A DNA stretch of 64,000 bases from Leifsonia shinshuensis (GCF_022606355.1 NZ_JAHHZQ010000001.1:806001-870000); one strand, 5' to 3'; positions 1 to 8,941 are shown, counted from the first letter of the stretch. Program-made: numbers and translations. The notes: a model not told the origin generated them from the letters alone.

Positions 1-57
1 CTCGACGCCATCGACGCGGAGCGCGCGCATGACGCGCCCGCCCTGCCCGGAGACGCC

Positions 58-423
58 ATGACCATCACCGAGCTGTCGGTCGCGATCGGCGTGCGCTCGT
101 CGACGCTGCGCTTCTGGGAGCAGCAGGGCCTCATCACCCCGGAGCGCGACGCGACCTCGGGTGCGCGCAGGTATCCGCCGGACGCGGTGCGCAACGCGCG
201 GATCGTGCGCTCGCTGCGCGCGGGCGGCTACCGCATCCCCGACGTACGGGTCGTCCTGGGGTCGCTGATCGGCTCCGGGAATCCCGCCGAGGCGCGCGAG
301 GCGCTGCGGGGCCGGTTGCAGGCCATCGCCGTGCAGTCCGAGGCGCTCGTGCGGGCCGGCGCGGATCTCGCCGATCTGCTGACGCCGCCCGAGGACGGCC
401 GGTCAAACGGCGGCGGCCGCTAG
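58..423 (+). CDS. MerR-family transcriptional regulator (possibly 5'-partial)
   Basis: DNA-binding regulator. The N-terminal winged HTH is clear: ITELSVAIGVRSSTLRFWEQ followed by GLITPERD, then the ARRYPPDAVRNARIVRSLR wing and helix. The C-terminal part is short and has no obvious cysteine or drug-binding effector domain, so the ligand cannot be predicted. ATG at 58 puts the HTH right at the N-terminus as usual for MerR, and GGAGA lies only 4 nt upstream, which is tight. The reading frame stays open back to base 1, so the true start could be outside the window and the domain could be the second half of a longer protein. At 121 residues it is short for the family. Confidence 0.8.
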   Translation: MTITELSVAIGVRSSTLRFWEQQGLITPERDATSGARRYPPDAVRNARIVRSLRAGGYRIPDVRVVLGSLIGSGNPAEAREALRGRLQAIAVQSEALVRAGADLADLLTPPEDGRSNGGGR

Positions 424-636
424 CTAGCGGCCCTCTTCCCTGTCCTCTTCAGCCCACTTCGCACTGTTCTCGCGGAGCTTCTCGAGGGCGTTCTCGGCCT
501 CGGCGTGCGTGTCGAACGGGCCGACACGGTCGGGCGCGGGCGACAGGAAGCCCTGCTCGACCTGGCCGGTCTTCAGGTTGTACCAGTACTTGTGCTCGGC
601 ATCCTGGCGGATCCCGTAGTCGTTCTCGCCGGTCAT
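424..636 (-). CDS. Small SPOR-domain-like protein
   Basis: A 70-residue protein with the pattern [14 protein letters not shown], then [19 protein letters not shown], then WAEED at the end. This resembles small actinobacterial proteins annotated as SPOR-domain proteins that lie next to methionine aminopeptidase genes. SPOR domains usually bind denuded glycan strands, but this one has no signal peptide or membrane helix, so that role is doubtful here. It is divergent from the aminopeptidase gene, with only 12 bp between start codons, so each promoter must overlap the neighbouring gene. The ATG at 636 is the first in frame with the conserved part. Function unknown. Confidence 0.7.
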   Translation of the reverse strand: MTGENDYGIRQDAEHKYWYNLKTGQVEQGFLSPAPDRVGPFDTHAEAENALEKLRENSAKWAEEDREEGR

Positions 637-641
637 AAGCT
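636..641 (+). promoter_or_regulatory. -10-like hexamer of map (leaderless candidate)
   Basis: TAAGCT lies exactly 7 nt before the map ATG, leaving no room for a ribosome-binding site. It overlaps the start codon of the divergent small SPOR-like gene. No convincing -35 was assigned. Confidence 0.45.
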
Positions 642-648
642 TGATCCT

Positions 649-1515
649 ATGCCCAAGGATTCCGCCGGTCACCTGATCCCGGGCCGCGTCACCGCGATGC
701 GCCCCGTCCCGTCGCGCATCCCGCGGCCGGAGTATGTCGGAAAGCCCGGCCCGACGCCAACGGACCGCGGTGACGTGTACACGCCGGCGGAGGTCGAGCT
801 GATCCGCGAGTCCGGCAGGATCGCGGCACGGGCGATCGAGCGGGTCGGTCAGGCCGTTCGCGCCGGCATCACGACGGAGGAGCTCGACGCCATCGGCCAC
901 GAGTTCTTGATCGAGCACGACGCCTACCCGTCGACGCTGGGTTACCGGGGCTATCCGAAGTCGCTCTGCAGCTCGGTCAACGAGGTCGTCTGCCACGGCA
1001 TCCCCGACGACACCGTGCTCGAAGACGGCGACATCGTCAACATCGACATCACCGCGTACAAGAACGGCTTCCATGGCGACAGCAACCAGACTTTCATCGT
1101 CGGAACGGCCTCCCAGGAGGTCACCCTGCTGGTCGAGCGCACCCGGGAGGCCCTGAACCGCGGCATCAAGGCCGTCGCCCCCGGCCGACAGGTCAACGTG
1201 ATCGGCCGGGCGATCGAGTCGTACGCCCGGCGCTTCGGCTACGGCGTGGTGCGCGACTTCACCGGACACGGCGTCGGGGCGACCTTCCACTCCGGCCTGA
1301 TCATCCCGCACTACGACGCGGCTCCGGCGTTCGACGACGTGATGGAGGTCGGCATGGTCTTCACCATCGAGCCGATGCTGACCCTGGGAACGAGCGAGTG
1401 GGACATGTGGGCGGACGACTGGACGGTCGTCACACGCGACCGGAGCATCACCGCCCAGTTCGAGCACACGCTCGTCGTCACCGAGCGGGGCGCGGAGATC
1501 CTGACGCTGCCGTAG
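649..1515 (+). CDS. map: Methionine aminopeptidase type I (MapB-like)
   Basis: Removes the initiator methionine from nascent cytosolic proteins. The 288-residue protein shows the five metal ligands of the pita-bread fold: D133 (NIDITAY), D144 (HGDSNQ), H207 (TGHGVG), E241 (TIEPML) and E272 (QFEHTL). The N-terminal extension with [16 protein letters not shown] matches the actinobacterial MapB subgroup. The start at 649 is supported by TAAGCT at 636-641, 7 nt before ATG, suggesting a leaderless transcript; ATG at 697 is an alternative. Its last 38 bp overlap the 3' end of the convergent MFS gene. Confidence 0.93.
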   Translation: MPKDSAGHLIPGRVTAMRPVPSRIPRPEYVGKPGPTPTDRGDVYTPAEVELIRESGRIAARAIERVGQAVRAGITTEELDAIGHEFLIEHDAYPSTLGYRGYPKSLCSSVNEVVCHGIPDDTVLEDGDIVNIDITAYKNGFHGDSNQTFIVGTASQEVTLLVERTREALNRGIKAVAPGRQVNVIGRAIESYARRFGYGVVRDFTGHGVGATFHSGLIIPHYDAAPAFDDVMEVGMVFTIEPMLTLGTSEWDMWADDWTVVTRDRSITAQFEHTLVVTERGAEILTLP

Positions 1516-2950
1516 CGGGAGCGGACGAGGGAGCGGGCGCCGGACTCGCCGCCGCAGCAGCCGCAGCGGCCTTCACCGCACCCGCTGACGGCAGGACGAA
1601 CGAGATCCCCACGCCCAGCACGGTCGCGGCCGACGCCACCCAGAACGCCAGGTCGAACGCCCCGGTGAGCTCGGCCCCGCCCTGCACCGCCGCCTGCAGG
1701 AGCACCGCGAACAGCGCCGTGCCGAATGAGCCGCCGAGCTGCTGGGCCGTGCGCGTGAGGATGCTCGAGTGCGCGATCTGCTCCCCCGCGAGACCCTCGT
1801 AGGACGCGACCATGAGCGGCATGGTGATCGCCCCGAGGCCGAACCCGCGGACGAAGAGCGCGACGAGCAGCAGCGGATCGGCGGCGGAGGTCGGGCCGAG
1901 GGCGAACGGAACCGTCGCGACGGCGACGATCGCGAAGCCGACCACGGCGATCCAGCGCGCACCGACGCGATCGATGAGCCGCCCGGCGATCGGACGGCAG
2001 GCCAGGGTGCCCAAACCCTGCGGCACGAGCAGGAGGCCGGCGCCGAGGGCGTCGGTGCCGCGCACCTGCTGAAAGAACAGCGGAAGGAGCAGCATCGCCC
2101 CGTAGAGCGCGACGCTCGACAGGAAGAGCAGCGCGGACGCCGACCAGACCGAGCGCACGCGCAGCAACCGCACATCGACCAGGGCGGCGCCGCGCCGCCG
2201 GAGCGCCCAGAGAGTGAACCCCGCGACGAGCGCAGCGCCGCCCGCGAGCGGAAGCCACGCGTCCAGCCGGCCGAACCCGCCCGGCTGCACGGAGTTCGAG
2301 AGCCCCAGCAGGAGTCCGGCGAGGCCGGGCACGAGCAGGACGACCCCGACGACGTCGAGCCGGCGCTTCGGATCGCGACCGCGGTCGGACGGCAGCATCC
2401 GCCAGGCCAGCAGCAGGCCGGCGACCGTGAACGGGATGTTGACCCAGAAGATCCAGCGCCAGTCCCCCAGAGCCAGGATCACCCCGCCGAGCACCGGCCC
2501 GAGCACCGGCCCGGCCATCGCCGGCAGCCCGATGACCGCGGACACCCGGCCGAGCTGCCTCCCGCCGGCGACCTCCATCACGAGCGTCGTCATCACGGGC
2601 AGCATCAGGCCGCCGCCGACACCCTGGAGGATGCGGAAGGCGATGAGGGACTCCGCGTTCCACGCCAGGCCGGAGAGGACCGAGCCGGCCAGGAAGATCG
2701 CGAGCGCGACCATCCAGACGCGCTTGCCGCCGAACCGGGCCAGGAGCCACGCCGAGAGCGGCACCGTCGCGGCGAGCGCCAGCAGGTACCCGGTCGTCAC
2801 CCACTGGATCTGCGCGACCGGCGCGTGCAGGTCGATCGCGAGCGTGTGCAGCGCGACGCTGAGGACCGTGGTGTCGAAGACGACCGCCAGCGCACCGATG
2901 ACCAGCGCGGTCGCGGTGCGGACGACCGTCCTGTCCAGCTTCTCCGCCAT
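1478..2950 (-). CDS. MFS drug efflux transporter, DHA2 (14-TM) type
   Basis: Proton-driven multidrug exporter of the inner membrane. The 490-residue sequence has the motif A region ([18 protein letters not shown]), the early motif of DHA2 pumps ([16 protein letters not shown]), motif C-like [12 protein letters not shown] and about 14 hydrophobic helices, followed by an Ala/Pro-rich hydrophilic tail. The divergent TetR gene 73 bp away makes local drug-responsive repression likely. RBS-like GAAGGGC precedes the ATG at 2950. Substrate cannot be told from sequence. The 3' end overlaps map by 38 bp. Confidence 0.9.
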   Translation of the reverse strand: MAEKLDRTVVRTATALVIGALAVVFDTTVLSVALHTLAIDLHAPVAQIQWVTTGYLLALAATVPLSAWLLARFGGKRVWMVALAIFLAGSVLSGLAWNAESLIAFRILQGVGGGLMLPVMTTLVMEVAGGRQLGRVSAVIGLPAMAGPVLGPVLGGVILALGDWRWIFWVNIPFTVAGLLLAWRMLPSDRGRDPKRRLDVVGVVLLVPGLAGLLLGLSNSVQPGGFGRLDAWLPLAGGAALVAGFTLWALRRRGAALVDVRLLRVRSVWSASALLFLSSVALYGAMLLLPLFFQQVRGTDALGAGLLLVPQGLGTLACRPIAGRLIDRVGARWIAVVGFAIVAVATVPFALGPTSAADPLLLVALFVRGFGLGAITMPLMVASYEGLAGEQIAHSSILTRTAQQLGGSFGTALFAVLLQAAVQGGAELTGAFDLAFWVASAATVLGVGISFVLPSAGAVKAAAAAAAASPAPAPSSAPATAASGSPRPAR

Positions 2951-3023
2951 GTCGAGCCCTTCGTTAAGATGCAGTCGCGTATCTAATCAGCATTACCATA
3001 GCTCTCCCCGATAAGATGCGCAA
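2951..3023. promoter_or_regulatory. Divergent promoter/operator region of the MFS-TetR pair
   Basis: This 73-bp A+T-enriched intergenic stretch holds the starts of both genes. TAAGAT at 3012-3017 is 6 nt before the TetR ATG, a leaderless arrangement; on the minus strand TAGATA serves as a likely -10 for the transporter. An imperfect inverted repeat with AGAT (2967-2970) and ATCT (2981-2984) arms, plus a second copy of the TAAGATGC half at 3012, is a plausible TetR operator. Inferred, not proven. Confidence 0.45.
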
Positions 3024-3629
3024 ATGGATCTTGACGAGCCCCTCGCCCGCCGTCGCCGCGGAGCCGAGCTCGAAGCCGCTCTGCTGGACGCGGCGTGGGC
3101 CGAGCTCGACGAGAACGGGTATTCGGCCCTCACGATGGAGGCGGTGGCGGCGCGCGCGGGCACCAGCCGTCCGGTGATCGCCCGCCGCTGGCCCACGCGG
3201 AGCGAGCTCGCACTGGCGGCGGTCCGGCACCACTTCGACGCGGAGAGGATCGAGCTCCCCGACCACGGCAACCTCCGCGACGACCTGATCGACTACCTGC
3301 GCCAGGCGAACGCCCGCCGCAGCCAGCTCGTCGGGCCCATCATGCTCCGCTTCAGCGGTATCGTCTCCGACAGCGAGGGCGGCATCGCGGGGCTGCGCGA
3401 GCAGCTCATCGGCGGTCGGCCGACACTGCTCGACGCACTTCTCGAACGGGCCTCCGCCCGTGGCGAGCTCGACCGGCGCGCCCTGCCGGCGATCGTCGCC
3501 CAGTTGCCGCTCACCTTGTTGCGTCACGAGCTGCTGATGCGGATGGCCCCGGCCGCCGACGAGACGATCGTCGCCATCGTCGACGATGTCTTCCTCCCGC
3601 TCGTCGCCCGGTACTCGAGCGCAGGGTAG
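3024..3629 (+). CDS. TetR/AcrR-family transcriptional regulator
   Basis: A 201-residue repressor. The N-terminal HTH is typical: GAELEAALLDAAWAELDENG, then YSALTMEAVAARAGTS and the recognition-helix region SRPVIARRWPTRSELALAA. The rest is helical and forms the ligand-binding and dimer domain, ending in the TetR_C-like DETIVAIVDDVFLPLVARY. It probably represses the divergent efflux gene and itself. ATG at 3024 has no ribosome-binding site but a TAAGAT hexamer 6 nt upstream. The ligand is unknown. Confidence 0.9.
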   Translation: MDLDEPLARRRRGAELEAALLDAAWAELDENGYSALTMEAVAARAGTSRPVIARRWPTRSELALAAVRHHFDAERIELPDHGNLRDDLIDYLRQANARRSQLVGPIMLRFSGIVSDSEGGIAGLREQLIGGRPTLLDALLERASARGELDRRALPAIVAQLPLTLLRHELLMRMAPAADETIVAIVDDVFLPLVARYSSAG

Positions 3630-3632
3630 ATT
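3627..3632 (+). promoter_or_regulatory. -10-like hexamer of ppgK (leaderless candidate)
   Basis: TAGATT sits 7 nt before the ppgK ATG, overlapping the TetR stop codon region. Same spacing as at map and aspC. Confidence 0.4.
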
Positions 3633-3639
3633 CGTGCAC

Positions 3640-4398
3640 ATGAGCGCGCAGAACCACGCAATCGGAATCGACGTCGGCGGAACGGGCATCAAGGGGGCGC
3701 TGGTCGACCTGGAGACGGGCGAGCTGCTCAGCGACCGGATCAAGCTCCCCACCCCGGAGGGCGGCAAGCCCGACGACATCGTGGAGACCACGAAGGAGAT
3801 CGTCCAGAAGCTCGCCGCGGAGGAGCCCGACGCGCCCGTCGGCGTGTGCTTCCCGGCGATCGTCAGCCATGGCGTCACCCTGTCGGCGGCCAACGTGTCG
3901 AAGAAGTGGATCGGCCTGCACGCCGAAGACCTCTTCGAGAAGGGGCTGGGCCGCGACATCCACTTCGTCAACGACGCCGACGCCGCCGGTTACGCCGAGA
4001 CGCGCTTCGGCGCGGCGAAGGGCAGGGACGGCCTGGTCATCATGACCACGCTCGGCACCGGCATCGGCTCCGCGCTCATCTACGACGGAGTGCTCATCCC
4101 GAACGCCGAGCTCGGGCACCTGGAGATCGAGGGGCACGACGCGGAGTCGCGCGCCGCCTACTCCGCGAAGGAGCGCGAGGAACTCTCCTGGGAGAAATGG
4201 GCCAAGCGCCTGCAGAAGTACTACTCGACGGTCGAGTTCCTGTTCACTCCCGACCTCTTCATCGTCGGAGGCGGGGTGTCCAAGAACTACGAGGAGTTCC
4301 TGCCGCTGCTCGAGCTCAAGACGGAGATCGTCCCCGCTGTGCACCGCAACAACGCGGGGATCCTCGGAGCGGCCGCGCTGGCGGAGCGCAGCTCCTGA
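3640..4398 (+). CDS. ppgK: Polyphosphate glucokinase
   Basis: Phosphorylates glucose with inorganic polyphosphate (or ATP) to feed glycolysis; a hallmark of Actinobacteria. The 252-residue protein has the ROK-type phosphate loop GIDVGGTGIKGALVDLETG at the N-terminus, the catalytic NDADAAGYAE segment, the second phosphate motif TLGTGIGSAL and ELGHLEIEG. The C-terminal KLQKYYSTVEFLFTPDLFIVGGGVSKN is typical of the ppgK subgroup. ATG at 3640 was chosen over an upstream ATG at 3586 because conserved sequence starts at residue 8 and a -10-like hexamer is correctly placed for it. It is followed after 64 bp by kdpD. Confidence 0.93.
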   Translation: MSAQNHAIGIDVGGTGIKGALVDLETGELLSDRIKLPTPEGGKPDDIVETTKEIVQKLAAEEPDAPVGVCFPAIVSHGVTLSAANVSKKWIGLHAEDLFEKGLGRDIHFVNDADAAGYAETRFGAAKGRDGLVIMTTLGTGIGSALIYDGVLIPNAELGHLEIEGHDAESRAAYSAKEREELSWEKWAKRLQKYYSTVEFLFTPDLFIVGGGVSKNYEEFLPLLELKTEIVPAVHRNNAGILGAAALAERSS

Positions 4399-4462
4399 GC
4401 CGCGGCGACGCGCCGAAGCGAGGTCACAGAGAGCAGGTAACGAGCGATGGGGTGTCAGTGAC

Positions 4463-6958
4463 ATGGCCCGTGGTCATCTCAGGGTCATGCTCGGCGCGGC
4501 TCCCGGCGTCGGCAAGACCTACGCCATGCTCGAAGAGGGCAAGCGGCTGAAAGCCCTCGGCAAGGATGTGGTGGTCGCGGTCGTGGAGACCCACGGTCGA
4601 GCCGCGACCGCTGCCCTGCTCGAGGGGCTGGAGGTCGTGCCGCGCCGGGCGGTCGAGCACCGTGGGATCGAGCTCACCGAACTCGACCTCGACGCCGTGC
4701 TCGCCCGCCGGCCCCAGCTCGCCCTGGTGGACGAGCTCGCGCACACCAACGCCCCCGGCCTGCAGAACCAGAAGCGCTGGGAGGACGTGGAGGCGATGCT
4801 CGCCGCCGGCATCGACGTGATGTCGACCGTGAACATCCAGCACATCGAGTCGCTGAACGACGTGGTCGAGCAGATCACCGGCGTGCAGCAGCGCGAGACC
4901 ATCCCGGACGCCGTGCTGCGCCGCGCCGACCAGATCGAGGTCGTCGACCTCGCACCGCAGGCGCTGCGCGACCGGCTCGCCGAGGGCGTCGTCTACCCGG
5001 CCGCACGGGTGGACGCCGCGCTGTCGAACTACTTCCGGCTCGGCAACCTGACCGCCCTGCGCGAGCTCGCCCTGCTCTGGCTGGCCGACGAGGTCGACAG
5101 CGCGCTGCAGAGATACCGCGCGGAGCACGGCATCGCCGGAAAGTGGGAGGCACGCGAACGCGTGGTGGTCGCCCTCACCGGCGGTCAGGAGGGCGAGACG
5201 CTGCTGCGCCGGGGCGCGCGGATCGCCGCGCGCTCGGCAGGCGGGGAGCTGCTCGCGGTCCACATCACCAGCCAGGACGGGCTCCGCGACGCGGCGCCCG
5301 GCGCTCTCGCCGCGCAACGCGCCCTCGTCGAACAGCTCGGCGGGAGCTATCACCAGGTGGTCGGCAGCGACATCCCGCGGGCGCTCGTCGATTTCGCGCG
5401 CGGCGAGAACGCGACTCAGCTGGTGATCGGCGTCTCGCGTCGCAGCCGGCTCGCCGCCCTGTTGACCGGGCCGGGCATCGGGTCGACCGTGATCCGGGAG
5501 TCCGGCGACATCGACGTGCACATCGTGTCGCACTCGCGGGCGGGCGGCCGCTTCTCGCTTCCCCGGCCGCGCGGCGGGCTCACCGTGCGGCGACGTGTCT
5601 ACGGCTTCCTGCTCGCGCTGGTCGGCGGACCGCTGCTCACCCTGCTGCTGGTCACCATGCGCTCGGGCGAATCGATGACCGCCGACGTGCTCAGCTACCA
5701 GCTGCTCGTCGTGATCGTCGCCCTGGTCGGCGGGATCTGGCCTGCGCTCTTCGCTGCGCTGCTCTCCGGGCTCACGCTCGACTACTTCTTCGTTGCTCCG
5801 CTCTACACGATCACCATCGCCGAACCCCTCCACCTGCTGGCGCTCGTGCTCTACCTGGTCATCGCCGCTCTGGTCAGCCTCGTCGTCGACCAGGCCGCCC
5901 GCCGCACCCGGGCCGCGAAACGCGCCGCGGCGGAGGCCGAGCTGCTCGCGACGGTCGCCGGCGGCGTGATCCGCGGCGAGGACGCGCTGCAGGCGCTCGT
6001 GACCCGCACCCGCGAGGCGTTCGGGCTGACCGGCGTGCGCCTGTTCGACGGCGACGAGGTGGTCTCCACCGACGGCGAGCCCGCCGACCCCGCCCACACA
6101 CAGCGGATCCCCGTCGGCGACCGCGGCATGCTGGAGCTGTCCGGGCGCGATCTGGAGGCGGCCGACCGCCGGCTGCTCGCCGCCATCGTCGCGCAGCTCG
6201 ACGCGGCGCTCGAGCACAGGGAGCTCGCCGCGACCGCGAGCGAGCTCGGGCCGCTCGCCGAGACCGACCGGGTGCGCAGCGCGCTCCTCGCAGCCGTCGG
6301 GCACGACCTCCGCCGCCCGCTCGCGGCCGCCACCGCTGCCGTGACGACACTGCGTCAGACCGACCTCGTCCTCAGCGACGCCGACCGGGAGGCGCTCCTG
6401 GAGACCGCGGAGGACAGCCTCCACGGTCTCGCGACCCTCGTCACCAATCTGCTCGACGTGAGCCGGGTGGAGGCCGGCGTCCTGGGGGTGTCGATCGCTC
6501 CGACCGAGATCGACGACGTCATCCCTCCCGCCCTGGACGAGCTCGGGCTCGGCCCGGCGGAGGTCGCGCTCGACCTGCCCGACGGCGTTCCTCCCGTGCT
6601 CGCAGACGGCGTCCTCCTGCAGCGCGTGCTGGTGAACCTGCTCGGCAACGCCCTGCGCTTCTCGCCGCGCGACCGCCCTCCGGTGATCGCGGCCAGCGAG
6701 TTCGGCGGCACGGTGCAGCTGCGGGTCATCGATCACGGGCCCGGCATCCCGGGCGAGCGCCGCGAGGCCGTCTTCCAGCCGTTCCAGCGGCTCGGCGACA
6801 CGGACAACGACGCCGGGATCGGGCTCGGACTCGCGCTCTCGAAAGGCTTCACCGAGGGGATGGGCGGCACGCTGGAAGCCGAGGACACCCCGGGAGGCGG
6901 CCTCACGATGGTGGTCTCGCTCCCCGCGGCCACCGACCGGACGGAAGGACAGCGATGA
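4463..6958 (+). CDS. kdpD: KdpD osmosensitive K+ sensor histidine kinase
   Basis: Membrane histidine kinase that senses K+ limitation and phosphorylates KdpE. Domains in the 831 residues: KdpD cytoplasmic domain with Walker A (GAAPGVGKT, about 11-19) and DELAHTN; a USP-like domain (about 230-345); four TM helices (about 380-475); a GAF-like region; then the transmitter with phospho-acceptor His614 in GHDLRRPLAA, the N box NLLGNALRFSP and G boxes DHGPGIPG and GIGLGLALS. It overlaps kdpE by 4 bp (ATGA). The kdpFABC pump genes are not adjacent: ppgK lies upstream and rnpB downstream. Confidence 0.95.
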   Translation: MARGHLRVMLGAAPGVGKTYAMLEEGKRLKALGKDVVVAVVETHGRAATAALLEGLEVVPRRAVEHRGIELTELDLDAVLARRPQLALVDELAHTNAPGLQNQKRWEDVEAMLAAGIDVMSTVNIQHIESLNDVVEQITGVQQRETIPDAVLRRADQIEVVDLAPQALRDRLAEGVVYPAARVDAALSNYFRLGNLTALRELALLWLADEVDSALQRYRAEHGIAGKWEARERVVVALTGGQEGETLLRRGARIAARSAGGELLAVHITSQDGLRDAAPGALAAQRALVEQLGGSYHQVVGSDIPRALVDFARGENATQLVIGVSRRSRLAALLTGPGIGSTVIRESGDIDVHIVSHSRAGGRFSLPRPRGGLTVRRRVYGFLLALVGGPLLTLLLVTMRSGESMTADVLSYQLLVVIVALVGGIWPALFAALLSGLTLDYFFVAPLYTITIAEPLHLLALVLYLVIAALVSLVVDQAARRTRAAKRAAAEAELLATVAGGVIRGEDALQALVTRTREAFGLTGVRLFDGDEVVSTDGEPADPAHTQRIPVGDRGMLELSGRDLEAADRRLLAAIVAQLDAALEHRELAATASELGPLAETDRVRSALLAAVGHDLRRPLAAATAAVTTLRQTDLVLSDADREALLETAEDSLHGLATLVTNLLDVSRVEAGVLGVSIAPTEIDDVIPPALDELGLGPAEVALDLPDGVPPVLADGVLLQRVLVNLLGNALRFSPRDRPPVIAASEFGGTVQLRVIDHGPGIPGERREAVFQPFQRLGDTDNDAGIGLGLALSKGFTEGMGGTLEAEDTPGGGLTMVVSLPAATDRTEGQR

Positions 6959-7647
6959 GGATCCTGATCGCCGACGACGACCAGCAGATCCTGCGGGCGC
7001 TGCGCATCCTGCTCGGTGCCCGCGGCTACGAGGTCATCACCGCGAAGAACGGCGCCGAAGCGCTGTCGCAGGCGGTCGAACACCATCCCGACCTGGTGAT
7101 GCTCGACCTCGGGATGCCGGAGCTGAACGGCATCGAGGTCATCGAGGGGCTGCGCGGCTGGTCGTCGGTGCCGATCCTCGTCGTCTCCGGGCGCACGGGC
7201 TCCGTCGACAAAGTGGACGCTCTCGACGCCGGCGCCGACGACTACGTGACGAAGCCGTTCGCCGCGGACGAGCTGCTCGCACGCATCCGCGCCCTCACCC
7301 GCCGGCAGGCGAGCTCTGCCGACGAGCCGGCCGTGCGGTTCGGCGACATCACGGTCGACCTCGCCGCGCACCAGGTGCTCAAGCGCGGTCCCGACGGCGA
7401 GAGCCCGGTGCGACTGACGCCGACGGAGTGGGCGATCCTGGAGGTGCTGCTGCGCAACCCGCGCAGGCTGGTCACCCGGCAGTCGCTGCTCACGCAGGTC
7501 TGGGGTCCGCAGTACACGAACGACACCGGCTACCTGCGGCTCTACCTGGCGCAGCTGCGCAAGAAGCTCGAGCCGGTGCCCTCCGCCCCCCGCTACCTCC
7601 TCACGGAGACCGGCATGGGCTACCGCTTCTCCCCCGACCCCGAGTGA
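6955..7647 (+). CDS. kdpE: KdpE response regulator (OmpR/PhoB type)
   Basis: Partner of KdpD; activates kdpFABC transcription when phosphorylated. Receiver domain residues 1-120 with DDD near residue 8, phospho-acceptor D51 (VMLDLGMPEL) and the KPF lysine loop; C-terminal winged helix (about 130-228) with LTPTEWAILEVLLRNPRRLVT and YLRLYLAQLRKKLE, characteristic of KdpE. 230 residues, usual length. Start ATG overlaps the kdpD stop, so the two are translationally coupled. Confidence 0.95.
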   Translation: MRILIADDDQQILRALRILLGARGYEVITAKNGAEALSQAVEHHPDLVMLDLGMPELNGIEVIEGLRGWSSVPILVVSGRTGSVDKVDALDAGADDYVTKPFAADELLARIRALTRRQASSADEPAVRFGDITVDLAAHQVLKRGPDGESPVRLTPTEWAILEVLLRNPRRLVTRQSLLTQVWGPQYTNDTGYLRLYLAQLRKKLEPVPSAPRYLLTETGMGYRFSPDPE

Positions 7648-7651
7648 GCAG

Positions 7652-7708
7652 CGAGGGGCACGTAGGCGTCCTCAAAACGGCGTTTTGAGGACGCCTACGT
7701 GCCCCTCG
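7652..7708. repeat. 57-bp perfect palindrome, probable bidirectional terminator
   Basis: Two 28-bp arms (7652-7679 and 7681-7708) are perfect reverse complements around a single base at 7680. It lies 4 bp after the kdpE stop and about 10 bp past the 3' end of the convergent rnpB, so it could end both transcripts. No T-tract follows the stem on either side; only four A/T pairs lie near the centre. The complete match is stronger than a normal terminator needs, so a repeat or protein-binding role remains possible. Confidence 0.75.
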
Positions 7709-7718
7709 GCGGAGTGTG

Positions 7719-8098
7719 AAGGGAACGGGACGGCCGATACGCCGGGTTCTGTCACGACGCTCGCGCGCCGCGGACGGCCATCTCTCTCGGGACGACGTCG
7801 CCGCCGCCCTCTAGCGGTCTACCCGGGGACGAGGCGAGCCACCTCATAGTCCCCTGTCTGACCTTGCTCCAGGCGAGGTTTACCCAGCCGGCCGGGTCAC
7901 CCCGGCCGCTGGTGGTCTCTTACACCACCGTTTCACCCTTACCGCGCACTCGCGTGCGAGGCGGTCTGCTCTCTGTTGCACTTTCTCGCGGGTCACCCCG
8001 GGTGGGTGTTGCCCACCACCCTGCTCTGCGGAGCCCGGACGTTCCTCGGCGGCCCGCTCGCGCGGACCGACGCGACCGTCTGGCCGTCCCGTTCCGGG
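7719..8098 (-). ncRNA. rnpB: RNase P RNA, bacterial class A
   Basis: Catalytic RNA that matures tRNA 5' ends. On the minus strand the RNA shows the P1 pairing (8082-8095 with 7722-7735), conserved region GAGGAACGTCCGGGCTCC near the 5' end, GGGTGAAACGGTGGTGTAAG then GACCACCAGCG, CCTCGCCTGGAGCAAGG, GGGTAGACCGC and the 3' block GAACCCGGCGTATCGG. Length about 380 nt fits class A of high-G+C Gram-positives. Ends are estimated from P1 and may be off by several bases. Short open frames in this interval are not coding. Confidence 0.95.
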
Positions 8099-8149
8099 CT
8101 CCACCCTAGCGCAGCACGGCTGTGGGGCGGCCCCGCGGCCGGGCCTCGG

Positions 8150-8884
8150 TCAGAGGCCGGACTCCTCGTTGCGGATCAGGATGGCGCCGCTGTCCGGGCA
8201 CAGCACGACGTCATCGTCCGCGGCACGTCGGATCTCGGCGAGGTCGGACTCCGTGAGCTTGACGTTCGACCCCATGGACACGCCGCGCAACAGGAGGGCG
8301 GCGCCCAGACCGTAGCGGGCGCGCTGGCGCTCGTACAGGGCGACCAGATCTTCCGGCAGCGCCCCGGCGATGGTGGCGCGGTCGCGGGCGAGGGCGTCGC
8401 GCTGCGTGCCGACGGTGCCGGCCTCCGCGTCGCGCGCTGCCTGCAAGGTCTGCACGCGGGCCTCGAGCTCCGAGCGCTCGGCGTCGATGGCCGCCAGCGC
8501 GCTCTCGAGACCCTCCACCCGCTCCATGACCGTGAGCTCGATCTCCTCGAGGTCGTTCTGCCGTTTGTCGAGGGCGGCGAGCTCGGCCTCGAGCGCCTGC
8601 ACGTCCTTCATCGACGAGGTCTGCTGCACGCGCTCGGTGTCGCGGCGCTTGCGGGCCTCCACGAGCTCGACGTCCGACTCGACGCGCTTGAGCTCGGAAC
8701 GGGCGTCCTCGACCTCGCCGGTCGCAGCGATCCAACGCGCGCGGAGGGCGTCGAGCTCCGGTTGCAGGGCGGCGAGCTCTGCGGCCTGCGGGAGGTTCCT
8801 GACGGCGTGGTCGAGCTGGCTGAGGCGCGTGTCGGCGGCCTGCAGCCTCAGGAGCTCGTTCTGGTCGGAGGGGCTGGCTTTCAC
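8150..8884 (-). CDS. Coiled-coil protein with degenerate C4 zinc-ribbon (zf-RING_7 / CT398-like)
   Basis: A 244-residue cytosolic protein: long heptad-rich coiled coil (about 10-170) followed by the C-terminal segment that in this family carries four zinc-binding cysteines. Here only one cysteine remains (VVLCPDSGAILIR); the first CxxC position reads GVSMGSNVKL and the second pair is CPDS. Zinc binding is therefore probably lost while the fold (ALPEDLVALYERQRARYG) is kept. The gene next to nif3 is the common actinobacterial arrangement. GTG start at 8884; 57 bp separate it from nif3. Molecular function is not established for the family. Confidence 0.85.
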   Translation of the reverse strand: MKASPSDQNELLRLQAADTRLSQLDHAVRNLPQAAELAALQPELDALRARWIAATGEVEDARSELKRVESDVELVEARKRRDTERVQQTSSMKDVQALEAELAALDKRQNDLEEIELTVMERVEGLESALAAIDAERSELEARVQTLQAARDAEAGTVGTQRDALARDRATIAGALPEDLVALYERQRARYGLGAALLLRGVSMGSNVKLTESDLAEIRRAADDDVVLCPDSGAILIRNEESGL

Positions 8885-8941
8885 AGTGGTCTGCTCTCTG
8901 CTGTCGTATTCGGTGCTGTGCTCATCGTCGCTGATGGAGGC

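Noticed and set aside
4424-6736. Long open frame antisense to kdpD
   Set aside because: Low-complexity His/Asp/Arg/Val composition and exact coincidence with the kdpD domains mark it as a compositional shadow.
7864-8109. Short open frames inside the rnpB interval
   Set aside because: The conserved RNase P RNA core explains this region completely.
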